Of a stretch of 64,000 bases of DNA, positions 21,173 to 34,786 are shown piece by piece. Made by a program: the position numbers and the translations under genes. The stretch is from Luidia sarsii (Eukaryota > Echinodermata > Asteroidea > Paxillosida > Luidiidae). The notes below the pieces were generated by a model, which was not told where the DNA came from, ran no database searches, and saw only the letters and a program-made list of their open reading frames with translations. The DNA lies in assembly GCA_949987565.1 (NCBI GenBank), contig OX465113.1, positions 4,612,547 to 4,676,546 on the forward strand, read 5' to 3'. Position 1 is the first letter of the stretch; every line of letters begins with the position of its first letter.

Positions 21173-24100
21173 TTGTGTGTGCATGCAGCAGTACACAACA
21201 GTCAGTCGGCAGTGAGCACCTGCATAGAAAAATACACTTTGCTCGTTAATATCTAAGTCATTATTTTCTTGACAGAGCAAAAACTTCGCCTGCAAACAGG
21301 CCTAGAAAACACCTTTGCATCAGCGTTGACAAATCTGAAATCGAACATAGTATGATGATTTTATGATCAAGCAAAGAGAACCAACCTCAGTCAGCTGGGC
21401 AGCTTGTGTGTGCATGCAGCAGTACACAACAGTCAGTCGGCAGTGAGCACCTGTAAAGAAAAACACACTTTGCTTGTTAATATCTAATTCATTATTTTCT
21501 TGACAGAGCTAAAACTTTGCCTGCAAACAGGTCTAGAAAACACCCATGCATCAGAGTTGACAAATCTGAAATCGAACATAGTATGATGATTTTATGATCA
21601 AGCAAAGAGAACCAACCTCAGTCAGCTGGGCAGCTTGTGTGTGCATGCAGCAGTACACAACAGTCAGTCGGCAGTGAGCACCTGCATAGAAAAATACACT
21701 TTGCTCGTTAATATCTAATTCATTATTTTCTTGACAGAGCTAAAACTTCGCCTGCAAACAGGCCTAGACTACACCTTTGCATCAGCGTTGACAACTCTGA
21801 AATCGAACATAGTATGATGATTTTATGATCAAGCAAAGAGAACCAACCTCTGTCAGGTAGGCAGCTTGTGTGTGCATGCAGCAGTACACAACAGTCAGTC
21901 GACGGAGAGCACCTGCAAAGAAAAATACACTTTGCAAGTTAATATCTCATTCATTATTTTCTTGACAGAGCTTAAACTTCCCCTGCAAACAGGCCTAGGA
22001 AACACCTATGCATCAGCGTTGAAAAATCTGAAATCGAACATAGTATGATGATTTTATGATCAAGCAAAGAGAACCAACCTCAGTCAGCTGGGCAGCTTGT
22101 GTGTGCATGCAGCAGTACACAACAGTCAGTCGGTAGTGAGCACCTGCATAGAAAAATACACTTTGCTCGTTAATATCTAATTCATTATTTTCTTGACAGA
22201 GCTAAAACTTCGCCTGCGAACAGGCCTAGAAAACACCTTTGCATCAGCGTTGACAAATCTGAAATCGAACATAGTATGATGATTTTATGATCAAGCAAAG
22301 AGAACCAACCTCTGTCAGCTGGGCAGCTTGTGTGTCCATGCAGCAGTACACACAGTCAGTCTGCAGTGAGCACCTGCAAAGAAAAATACACTTTGCTCGT
22401 TAATTTCTCTTTCATTATTCTCCTGACAGAGCTAAAACTTCGCCTGCAAACAGGCCTAGAAAAGACTAATGCATCAGCGTTGAAAAATCTGAAATCGAAC
22501 ATAGTATGATGATTTTATGATCAAGCAAAGAGAACCAACCTCAGTCAGCTGGGCAGCTTGTGTGTGCATGCAGCAGTACACAACAGTCAGTCGACGGAGA
22601 GCACCTGCAAAGAAAAATACACTTTGCAAGTTAATATCTCGATCATTATTTTCTTGACAGAGCTTAAACTTCCCCTGCAAACAGGCCTAGGAAACACCTA
22701 TGCATCAGCGTGTGAAAATCTGAAATCGAACATAGTATGATGATTTTATGATCAAGCAAAGAGAACCAACCTCAGTCAGCTGGGCAGCTTGTGTGTGCAT
22801 GCAGCAGTACACAACAGTCAGTCGGCAGTGAGCACCTGCATAGAAAAATACACTTTGCTCGTTAATATCTAATTCATTATTTTCTTGACAGAGCAAAAAC
22901 TTCGCCTGCAAACAGGCCTAAAAAACACCTTTGCATCAGCGTTGACAAATCTGAAATCGAACATAGTATGATGATTTTATGATCAAGCAAAGAGAACCAA
23001 CCTCAGTCAGCTGGGCAGCTTGTGTGTGCATGCAGCAGTACACAACAGTCAGTCGGCAGTGAGCACCTGTAAAGAAAAACACACTTTGCTTGTTAATATC
23101 TAATTCATTATTTTCTTGACAGAGCTAAAACTTTGCCTGCAAACAGGTCTAGAAAACACCCATGCATCAGAGTTGACAAATCTGAAATCGAACATAGTAT
23201 GATGATTTTATGATCAAGCAAAGAGAACCAACCTCAGTCAGCTGGGCAGCTTGTGTGTGCATGCAGCAGTACACAACAGTCAGTCGGCAGTGAGCACCTG
23301 CATAGAAAAATACACTTTGCTCGTTAATATCTAATTCATTATTTTCTTGATAGAGCTAAAACTTCGCCTGCAAACAGGCCTAGACTACACCTTTGCATCA
23401 GCGTTGACAACTCTGAAATCGAACATAGTATGATGATTTTATGATCAAGCAAAGAGAACCAACCTCTGTCAGGTAGGCAGCTTGTGTGTGCATGCAGCAG
23501 TACACAACAGTCAGTCGACGGAGATTACCTGCAAAGAAAAATACACTTTGCAAGTTAATATCTCATTCATTAGTTTCTTGACAGAGCTTAAACTTCCCCT
23601 GCAAACAGGCCTAGGAAACACCTATGCATCAGCGTTGAAAAATCTGAAATCGAACATAGTATGATGATTTTATGATCAAGCAAAGAGAACCAACCTCAGT
23701 CAGCTGGGCAGCTTGTGTGTGCATGCAGCAGTACACAACAGTCAGTCGGTAGTGAGCACCTGCATAGAAAAATACACTTTGCTCGTTAATATCTAATTCA
23801 TTATTTTCTTGACAGAGCTAAAACTTCGCCTGCGAACAGGCCTAGAAAACACCTTTGCATCAGCGTTGACAAATCTGAAATCGAACATAGTATGATGATT
23901 TTATGATCAAGCAAAGAGAACCAACCTCTGTCAGCTGGGCAGCTTGTGTGTCCATGCAGCAGTACACACAGTCAGTCTGCAGTGAGCACCTGCAAAGAAA
24001 AATACACTTTGCTCGTTAATTTCTCTTTCATTATTCTCCTGACAGAGCTAAAACTTCGCCTGCAAACAGGCCTAGAAAACACCTTTGCATCAGCGTTGAC

Positions 24101-24404
24101 AAATCTGAAATCGAACATAGAATGATGATTTTATGATCAAGTAAAGAGAACCAACCTCTGTCAGGTAGGCAGCTTGTGTGTGCATGCAGCAGTACACAAC
24201 AGTCAGTCGACGGAGAGCACCTGCAAAGAAAAATACACTTTGCAAGTTAATATCTCGATCATTATTTTCTTGACAGAGCTTAAACTTCCCCTGCAAACAG
24301 GCCTAGGAAACACCTATGCATCAGCGTGTAAAAATCTGAAATCAAACATAGTATGATGATTTTATGATCAAACAAAGAGAACCAACCTCTGTCAGCTTGG
24401 CAGC
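21173..24404. repeat. 7-monomer (1,616-bp) HOR, two copies (A-F-A-B-K-J-B)
   Basis: Anchors 21173, 21404, 21635, 21866, 22097, 22328 and 22558 recur at 22789 to 24174. The first A has the C-like gagcaaaaac; the third unit has gactacacc and gacaactc; the fourth is a B with tctcattc. Copy 2 has private changes in its third and fourth units: ttgatagag, gagattacc and ttagtttc. Copy 1 has aagtcatt near 21257. Confidence 0.88.
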
Positions 24405-25096
24405 TTGTGTGTGCATGCAGCAGTTTACAACAGTCAGATGACGGAGAGCATCTACAAAGAAAAATACACTTTGCTCGTTAATGTCTCATTCATTATTTTC
24501 TTGACAGAGCTAAAACTTTGCCTGCAAACAGGTCTAGGAAACACCTATGCATCAGCGTTGACAAATCTGAAATCGAACATAGTATGATGATTTTATGATC
24601 AAGCAAAGAGAACCAACCTCAGTCACCTGGGCAGCTTGTGTGCGCATGCAGCAGTACACAACAGTTATTCGGCAGTGAGCACCTGCATAGAAAAATACAC
24701 TTTGCTCGTTAATATCTAATTCATTATTTTTTTGACAGAGCTAAAACTTCGCCTACAAACAGGCCTAGAAAACACCTTTACATCAGCGATGACAAATCTG
24801 AAATCGAACATAGTATGATGATTTTATGATGAAGCAAAGAGAACCAACCTCTGTCAGCTGGGCAGCTTGTGTGTCCATGCAGCAGTACACACAGTCAGTC
24901 GGCAGTGAGCACCTGCAAAGAAAAATACACTTTGCAAGTTAATATCTCGATCATTATTTTCTTGACAGAGCTTAAACTTCCCCTGCAAACAGGCCTAGGA
25001 AACACCTATGCATCAGCGTGTGAAAATCTGAAATCGAACATAGTATGATGATTTTATGATCAAGCAAAGAGAACCAACCTCAGTCAGCTGGGCAGC
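24405..25096. repeat. G, H/I hybrid and J/B hybrid monomers
   Basis: Compared with 28096-29018 (G, H, I, J/B), this stretch is one monomer shorter. The unit at 24636 begins as H (cacctgggc, acagttattcgg, T-rich run, cctacaaac) and ends as I (ctttacatcagcgatgac, gatgaagc), as expected from an in-phase deletion of one unit. It also carries gtgtgcgcatg. The unit at 24867 has a J head (gtccatg, acacacag) and a B tail (gcaagtt, tcgatc, cttaaac). Confidence 0.85.
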
Positions 25097-28000
25097 TTGT
25101 GTGTGCATGCAGCAGTACACAACAGTCAGTCGGCAGTGAGCACCTGCATAGAAAAATACACTTTGCTCGTTAATATCTAATTCATTATTTTCTTGACAGA
25201 GCAAAAACTTCGCCTGCAAACAGGCCTAGAAAACACCTTTGCATCAGCGTTGACAAATCTGAAATCGAACATAGTATGATGATTTTATGATCAAGCAAAG
25301 AGAACCAACCTCAGTCAGCTGGGCAGCTTGTGTGTGCATGCAGCAGTACACAACAGTCAGTCGGCAGTGAGCACCTGTAAAGAAAAACACACTTTGCTTG
25401 TTAATATCTAATTCATTATTTTCTTGACAGAGCTAAAACTTTGCCTGCAAACAGGTCTAGAAAACACCCATGCATCAGAGTTGACAAATCTGAAATCGAA
25501 CATAGTATGATGATTTTATGATCAAGCAAAGAGAACCAACCTCAGTCAGCTGGGCAGCTTGTGTGTGCATGCAGCAGTACACAACAGTCAGTCGGCAGTG
25601 AGCACCTGCATAGAAAAATACACTTTGCTCGTTAATATCTAATTCATTATTTTCTTGACAGAGCTAAAACTTCGCCTGCAAACAGGCCTAGACTACACCT
25701 TTGCATCAGCGTTGACAACTCTGAAATCGAACATAGTATGATGATTTTATGATCAAGCAAAGAGAACCAACCTCTGTCAGGTAGGCAGCTTGTGTGTGCA
25801 TGCAGCAGTACACAACAGTCAGTCGACGGAGAGCACCTGCAAAGAAAAATACACTTTGCAAGTTAATATCTCATTCATTATTTTCTTGACAGAGCTTAAA
25901 CTTCCCCTGCAAACAGGCCTAGGAAACACCTATGCATCAGCGTTGAAAAATCTGAAATCGAACATAGTATGATGATTTTATGATCAAGCAAAGAGAACCA
26001 ACCTCAGTCAGCTGGGCAGCTTGTGTGTGCATGCAGCAGTACACAACAGTCAGTCGGTAGTGAGCACCTGCATAGAAAAATACACTTTGCTCGTTAATAT
26101 CTAATTCATTATTTTCTTGACAGAGCTAAAACTTCGCCTGCGAACAGGCCTAGAAAACACCTTTGCATCAGCGTTGACAAATCTGAAATCGAACATAGTA
26201 TGATGATTTTATGATCAAGCAAAGAGAACCAACCTCTGTCAGCTGGGCAGCTTGTGTGTCCATGCAGCAGTACACACAGTCAGTCTGCAGTGAGCACCTG
26301 CAAAGAAAAATACACTTTGCTCGTTAATTTCTCTTTCATTATTCTCCTGACAGAGCTAAAACTTCGCCTGCAAACAGGCCTAGAAAAGACTAATGCATCA
26401 GCGTTAAAAAATCTGAAATCGAACATAGTATGATGATTTTATGATCAAGCAAAGAGAACCAACCTCAGTCAGCTGGGCAGCTTGTGTGTGCATGCAGCAG
26501 TACACAACAGTCAGTCGGTAGTGAGCACCTGCATAGAAAAATACACTTTGCTCGTTAATATCTAATTCATTATTTTCTTGACAGAGCTAAAACTTCGCCT
26601 GCGATCAGGCCTATAAAACACCTTTGCATCAGCGTTGACAAATCTGAAATCGAACATAGTATGATGATTTTATGATCAAGCAAAGAGAACCAACCTCTGT
26701 CAGCTGGGCAGCTTGTGTGTCCATGCAGCAGTACACACAGTCAGTCTGCAGTGAGCACCTGCAAAGAAAAATACACTTTGCTCGTTAATTTCTTTCATTA
26801 TTCTCCTGACAGAGCTAAAACTTCGCCTGCAAACAGGCCTAGAAAACACCTTTGTATCAGCGTTGACGAATCTAAAATCGAACATAGTGTGATGATTTTA
26901 TGATCAAGCAAAGAGAACCAACCTCTGTCAGGTAGGCAGCTTGTGTGTGCATGCAGCAGTACACAACAGTCAGTCGACGGAGAGCACCTGCAAAGAAAAA
27001 TACACTTTGCAAGTTAATATCTCGATCATTATTTTCTTGACAGAGCTTAAACTTCCCCTGCAAACAGGCCTAGGAAACACCTATGCATCAGCGTGTGAAA
27101 ATCTGAAATCGAACATAGTATGATGATTTTATGATCAAGCAAAGAGAACCAACCTCAGTCAGCTGGGCAGCTTGTGTGTGCATGCAGCAGTACAAAACAG
27201 TCAGTCGGCAGTGAGCACCTGCATAGAAAAATACACTTTGCTCGTTAATATCTAATTCATTATTTTCTTGACAGAGCAAAAACTTCGCCTGCAAACAGGC
27301 CTAAAAAACACCTTTGCATCAGCGTTGACAAATCTGAAATCGAACATAGTATGATGATTTTATGATCAAGCAAAGAGAACCAACCTCAGTCAGCTGGGCA
27401 GCTTGTGTGTGCATGCAGCAGTACACAACAGTCAGTCGGCAGTGAGCACCTGTAAAGAAAAACACACTTTGCTTGTTAATATCTAATTCATTATTTTCTT
27501 GACAGAGCTAAAACTTTGCCTGCAAACAGGCCTAGAAAACACCCATGCATCAGAGTTGACAAATCTGAAATCGAACATAGTATGATGATTTTATGATCAA
27601 GCAAAGAGAACCAACCTCAGTCAGCTGGGCAGCTTGTGTGTGCATGCAGCAGTACACAACAGTCAGTCGGCAGTGAGCACCTGCATAGAAAAATACACTT
27701 TGCTCGTTAATATCTAATTCATTATTTTCTTGACAGAGCTAAAACTTCGCCTGCAAACAGGCCTAGACTACACCTTTGCATCAGCGTTGACAACTCTGAA
27801 ATCGAACATAGTATGATGATTTTATGATCAAGCAAAGAGAACCAACCTCTGTCAGGTAGGCAGCTTGTGTGTGCATGCAGCAGTACACAACAGTCAGTCG
27901 ACGGAGAGCACCTGCAAAGAAAAATACACTTTGCAAGTTAATATCTCATTCATTAGTTTCTTGACAGAGCTTAAACTTCCCCTGCAAACAGGCCTAGGAA

Positions 28001-31000
28001 ACACCTATGCATCAGCGTGTAAAAATCTGAAATCAAACATAGTATGATGATTTTATGATCAAACAAAGAGAACCAACCTCTGTCAGCTTGGCAGCTTGTG
28101 TGTGCATGCAGCAGTTTACAACAGTCAGATGACGGAGAGCATCTACAAAGAAAAATACACTTTGCTCGTTAATGTCTCATTCATTATTTTCTTGACAGAG
28201 CTAAAACTTTGCCTGCAAACAGGTCTAGGAAACACCTATGCATCAGCGTTGACAAATCTGAAATCGAACATAGTATGATGATTTTATGATCAAGCAAAGA
28301 GAACCAACCTCAGTCACCTGGGCAGCTTGTGTGTGCATGCAGCAGTACACAACAGTTATTCGGCAGTGAGCACCTGCATAGAAAAATACACTTTGCTCGT
28401 TAATATCTAATTCATTATTTTTTTGACAGAGCTAAAACTTCGCCTACAAACAGGCCTAGAAAACACCTATGCATCACCTTTGACAAATCTGAAATCGAAC
28501 ATAGTATGATGATTTTATGATCAAGCAAAGAGAACCAATCTCAGTCAGCTGGGCAGCTTGTGTGTGCATGCAGCAGTACACAACAGTCAGTCGGCAGTGA
28601 GCACCTGCATAGAAAAATACACTTTGCTCGTTAATATCTAATTCATTATTTTCTTGACAAAGCTAAAACTTCGCCTGCAAACAGGCCTAGAAAACACCTT
28701 TACATCAGCGATGACAAATCTGAAATCGAACATAGTATGATGATTTTATGATGAAGCAAAGAGAACCAACCTCTGTCAGCTGGGCAGCTTGTGTGTCCAT
28801 GCAGCAGTACACACAGTCAGTCGGCAGTGAGCACCTGCAAAGAAAAATACACTTTGCAAGTTAATATCTCGATCATTATTTTCTTGACAGAGCTTAAACT
28901 TCCCCTGCAAACAGGCCTAGGAAACACCTATGCATCAGCGTGTGAAAATCTGAAATCGAACATAGTATGATGATTTTATGATCAAGCAAAGAGAACCAAC
29001 CTCAGTCAGCTGGGCAGCTTGTGTGTGCATGCAGCAGTACACAACAGTCAGTCGGCAGTGAGCACCTGCATAGAAAAATACACTTTGCTCGTTAATATCT
29101 AATTCATTATTTTCTTGACAGAGCAAAAACTTTGCCTGCAAACAGGCCTAGAAAACACCTTTGCATCAGCGTTGACAAATCTGAAATCGAACATAGTATG
29201 ATGATTTTATGATCAAGCAAAGAGAACCAACCTCAGTCAGCTGGGCAGCTTGTGTGTGCATGCAGCAGTACACAACAGTCAGTCGGCAGTGAGCACCTGT
29301 AAAGAAAAACACACTTTGCTTGTTAATATCTAATTCATTATTTTCTTGACAGAGCTAAAACTTTGCCTGCAAACAGGTCTAGAAAACACCCATGCATCAG
29401 AGTTGACAAATCTGAAATCGAACATAGTATGATGATTTTATGATCAAGCAAAGAGAACCAACCTCAATCAGCTGGGCAGCTTGTGTGTGCATGCAGCAGT
29501 ACACAACAGTCAGTCGGCAGTGAGCACCTGCATAGAAAAATACACTTTGCTCGTTAATATCTAATTCATTATTTTCTTGACAGAGCTAAAACTTCGCCTG
29601 CAAACAGGCCTAGAAAACACCTTTACATCAGCGATGACAAATCTGAAATCGAACATAGTATGATGATTTTATGATGAAGCAAAGAGAACCAACCTCTGTC
29701 AGCTGGGCAGCTTGTGTGTCCATGCAGCAGTACACACAGTCAGTCGGCAGTGAGCACCTGCAAAGAAAAATACACTTTGCAAGTTAATATCTCGATCATT
29801 ATTTTCTTGACAGAGCTTAAACTTCCCCTGCAAACAGGCCTAGGAAACACCTATGCATCAGCGTGTGAAAATCTGAAATCGAACATAGTATGATGATTTT
29901 ATGATCAAGCAAAGAGAACCAACCTCAGTCAGCTGGGCAGCTTGTGTGTGCATGCAGCAGTACACAACAGTCAGTCGGCAGTGAGCACCTGCATAGAAAA
30001 ATACACTTTGCTCGTTAATATCTAATTCATTATTTTCTTGACAGAGCAAAAACTTTGCCTGCAAACAGGCCTAGAAAACACCTTTGCATCAGCGTTGACA
30101 AATCTGAAATCGAACATAGTATGATGATTTTATGATCAAGCAAAGAGAACCAACCTCAGTCAGCTGGGCAGCTTGTGTGTGCATGCAGCAGTACACAACA
30201 GTCAGTCGGCAGTGAGCACCTGTAAAGAAAAACACACTTTGCTTGTTAATATCTAATTCATTATTTTCTTGACAGAGCTAAAACTTTGCCTGCAAACAGG
30301 TCTAGAAAACACCCATGCATCAGAGTTGACAAATCTGAAATCGAACATAGTATGATGATTTTATGATCAAGCAAAGAGAACCAACCTCAGTCAGCTGGGC
30401 AGCTTGTGTGTGCATGCAGCAGTACACAACAGTCAGTCGGCAGTGAGCACCTGCATAGAAAAATACACTTTGCTCGTTAATATCTAATTCATTATTTTCT
30501 TGACAGAGCTAAAACTTCGCCTGCAAACAGGCCTAGACTACACCTTTGCATCAGCGTTGACAACTCTGAAATCGAACATAGTATGATGATTTTATGATCA
30601 AGCAAAGAGAACCAACCTCTGTCAGGTAGGCAGCTTGTGTGTGCATGCAGCAGTACACAACAGTCAGTCGACGGAGAGCACCTGCAAAGAAAAATACACT
30701 TTGCAAGTTAATATCTCATTCATTATTTTCTTGACAGAGCTTAAACTTCCCCTGCAAACAGGCCTAGGAAACACGTATGCATCAGCGTTGAAAAATCTGA
30801 AATCGAACATAGTATGATGATTTTATGATCAAGCAAAGAGAACCAATCTCAGTCAGCTGGGCAGCTTGTGTGTGCATGCAGCAGTACACAACAGTCAGTC
30901 GGCAGTGAGCACCTGCATAGAAAAATACACTTTGCTCGTTAATATCTAATTCATTATTTTCTTGACAGAGCTAAAACTTCGCCTGCAAACAGGCCTAGAA

Positions 31001-34000
31001 AACACCTTTACATCAGCGATGACAAATCTGAAATCGAACATAGTATGATGATTTTATGATGAAGCAAAGAGAACCAACCTCTGTCAGCTGGGCAGCTTGT
31101 GTGTCCATGCAGCAGTACACACAGTCAGTCGGCAGTGAGCACCTGCAAAGAAAAATACACTTTGCAAGTTAATATCTCGATCATTATTTTCTTGACAGAG
31201 CTTAAACTTCCCCTGCAAACAGGCCTAGGAAACACCTATGCATCAGCGTGTGAAAATCTGAAATCGAACATAGTATGATGATTTTATGATCAAGCAAAGA
31301 GAACCAACCTCAGTCAGCTGGGCAGCTTGTGTGTGCATGCAGCAGTACACAACAGTCAGTCGGCAGTGAGCACCTGCATAGAAAAATACACTTTGCTCGT
31401 TAATATCTAATTCATTATTTTCTTGACAGAGCAAAAACTTCGCCTGCAAACAGGCCTAGAAAACACCTTTGCATCAGCGTTGACAAATCTGAAATCGAAC
31501 ATAGTATGATGATTTTATGATCAAGCAAAGAGAACCAACCTCAGTCAGCTGGGCAGCTTGTGTGTGCATGCAGCAGTACACAACAGTCAGTCGGCAGTGA
31601 GCACCTGTAAAGAAAAACACACTTTGCTTGTTAATATCTAATTCATTATTTTCTTGACAGAGCTAAAACTTTGCCTGCAAACAGGTCTAGAAAACACCCA
31701 TGCATCAGAGTTGACAAATCTGAAATCGAACATAGTATGATGATTTTATGATCAAGCAAAGAGAACCAACCTCAGTCAGCTGGGCAGCTTGTGTGTGCAT
31801 GCAGCAGTACACAACAGTCAGTCGGCAGTGAGCACCTGCATAGAAAAATACACTTTGCTCGTTAATATCTAATTCATTATTTTCTTGACAGAGCTAAAAC
31901 TTCGCCTGCAAACAGGCCTAGACTACACCTTTGCATCAGCGTTGACAACTCTGAAATCGAACATAGTATGATGATTTTATGATCAAGCAAAGAGAACCAA
32001 CCTCTGTCAGGTAGGCAGCTTGTGTGTGCATGCAGCAGTACACAACAGTCAGTCGACGGAGAGCACCTGCAAAGAAAAATACACTTTGCAAGTTAATATC
32101 TCATTCATTATTTTCTTGACAGAGCTTAAACTTCCCCTGCAAACAGGCCTAGGAAACACCTATGCATCAGCGTTGAAAAATCTGAAATCGAACATAGTAT
32201 GATGATTTTATGATCAAGCAAAGAGAACCAACCTCAGTCAGCTGGGCAGCTTGTGTGTGCATGCAGCAGTACACAACAGTCAGTCGGTAGTGAGCACCTG
32301 CATAGAAAAATACACTTTGCTCGTTAATATCTAATTCATTATTTTCTTGACAGAGCTAAAACTTCGCCTGCGAACAGGCCTAGAAAACACCTTTGCATCA
32401 GCGTTGACAAATCTGAAATCGAACATAGTATGATGATTTTATGATCAAGCAAAGAGAACCAACCTCTGTCAGCTGGGCAGCTTGTGTGTCCATGCAGCAG
32501 TACACACAGTCAGTCTGCAGTGAGCACCTGCAAAGAAAAATACACTTTGCTCGTTAATTTCTCTTTCATTATTCTCCTGACAGAGCTAAAACTTCGCCTG
32601 CAAACAGGCCTAGAAAAGACTAATGCATCAGCGTTGAAAAATCTGAAATCGAACATAGTATGATGATTTTATGATCAAGCAAAGAGAACCAACCTCAGTC
32701 AGCTGGGCAGCTTGTGTGTGCATGCAGCAGTACACAACAGTCAGTCGGTAGTGAGCACCTGCATAGAAAAATACACTTTGCTCGTTAATATCTAATTCAT
32801 TATTTTCTTGACAGAGCTAAAACTTCGCCTGCGATCAGGCCTAGAAAACACCTTTGCATCAGCGTTGACAAATCTGAAATCGAACATAGTATGATGATTT
32901 TATGATCAAGCAAAGAGAACCAACCTCTGTCAGCTGGGCAGCTTGTGTGTCCATGCAGCAGTACACACAGTCAGTCTGCAGTGAGCACCTGCAAAGAAAA
33001 ATACACTTTGCTCGTTAATTTCTTTCATTATTCTCCTGACAGAGCTAAAACTTCGCCTGCAAACAGGCCTAGAAAACACCTTTGTATCAGCGTTGACGAA
33101 TCTAAAATCGAACATAGTGTGATGATTTTATGATCAAGCAAAGAGAACCAACCTCTGTCAGGTAGGCAGCTTGTGTGTGCATGCAGCAGTACACAACAGT
33201 CAGTCGACGGAGAGCACCTGCAAAGAAAAATACACTTTGCAAGTTAATATCTCGATCATTATTTTCTTGACAGAGCTTAAACTTCCCCTGCAAACAGGCC
33301 TAGGAAACACCTATGCATCAGCGTGTGAAAATCTGAAATCGAACATAGTATGATGATTTTATGATCAAGCAAAGAGAACCAACCTCAGTCAGCTGGGCAG
33401 CTTGTGTGTGCATGCAGCAGTACACAACAGTCAGTCGGCAGTGAGCACCTGCATAGAAAAATACACTTTGCTCGTTAATATCTAATTCATTATTTTCTTG
33501 ACAGAGCAAAAACTTCGCCTGCAAACAGGCCTAAAAAACACCTTTGCATCAGCGTTGACAAATCTGAAATCGAACATAGTATGATGATTTTATGATCAAG
33601 CAAAGAGAACCAACCTCAGTCAGCTGGGCAGCTTGTGTGTGCATGCAGCAGTACACAACAGTCAGTCGGCAGTGAGCACCTGTAAAGAAAAACACACTTT
33701 GCTTGTTAATATCTAATTCATTATTTTCTTGACAGAGCTAAAACTTTGCCTGCAAACAGGTCTAGAAAACACCCATGCATCAGAGTTGACAAATCTGAAA
33801 TCGAACATAGTATGATGATTTTATGATCAAGCAAAGAGAACCAACCTCAGTCAGCTGGGCAGCTTGTGTGTGCATGCAGCAGTACACAACAGTCAGTCGG
33901 CAGTGAGCACCTGCATAGAAAAATACACTTTGCTCGTTAATATCTAATTCATTATTTTCTTGACAGAGCTAAAACTTCGCCTGCAAACAGGCCTAGACTA

Positions 34001-34325
34001 CACCTTTGCATCAGCGTTGACAACTCTGAAATCGAACATAGTATGATGATTTTATGATCAAGCAAAGAGAACCAACCTCTGTCAGGTAGGCAGCTTGTGT
34101 GTGCATGCAGCAGTACACAACAGTCAGTCGACGGAGAGCACCTGCAAAGAAAAATACACTTTGCAAGTTAATATCTCATTCATTAGTTTCTTGACAGAGC
34201 TTAAACTTCCCCTGCAAACAGGACTAGGAAACACCTATGCATCAGCGTTGAAAAATCTGAAATCGAACATAGTATGATGATTTTATGATCAAGCAAAGAG
34301 AACCAACCTCAGTCAGCTGGGCAGC
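25097..34325. repeat. 27-monomer (6,230-bp) unit: full copy 25097-31326, partial copy 31327-34325
   Basis: Thirteen monomers from 25097 (A-F-A-B-K-J-K-J-B-A-F-A-B) recur at exactly +6,230 bp. Collinearity stops inside the B monomer at 27865 / 34095, where 27865 switches to the gtgtaaaaatc tail and leads into G, while 34095 keeps gttgaaaaatc and leads into K. Both copies share a two-base deletion in a J monomer (26713 and 32943). Confidence 0.88.
28558..32250. repeat. Nested 4-monomer (923-bp) and 6-monomer (1,385-bp) repeats
   Basis: I, J/B, A, F at 28558 recur at 29481 (+923 bp). The longer series I, J/B, A, F, A(gactac), B at 29481 recurs at 30866 (+1,385 bp). The A monomers at 29019 and 29942 share actttgcctgc, while those at 25097 and 31327 have acttcgcctgc. 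This groups the 29-30 kb pair as a private duplication. Confidence 0.85.
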
Positions 34326-34786
34326 TTGTGTGTGCATGCAGCAGTACACAACAGTCAGTCGGTAGTGAGCACCTGCATAGAAAAATACACTTTGCTCGTT
34401 AATATCTAATTCATTATTTTCTTGACAGAGCTAAAACTTCGCCTGCGAACAGGCCTAGAAAACACCTTTGCATCAGCGTTGACAAATCTGAAATCGAACA
34501 TAGTATGATGATTTTATGATCAAGCAAAGAGAACCAACCTCTGTCAGCTGGGCAGCTTGTGTGTCCATGCAGCAGTACACACAGTCAGTCTGCAGTGAGC
34601 ACCTGCAAAGAAAAATACACTTTGCTCGTTAATTTCTCTTTCATTATTCTCCTGACAGAGCTAAAACTTCGCCTGCAAACAGGCCTAGAAAACACCTTTG
34701 CATCAGCGTTGACAAATCTGAAATCGAACATAGAATGATGATTTTATGATCAAGTAAAGAGAACCAACCTCTGTCAGGTAGGCAGC

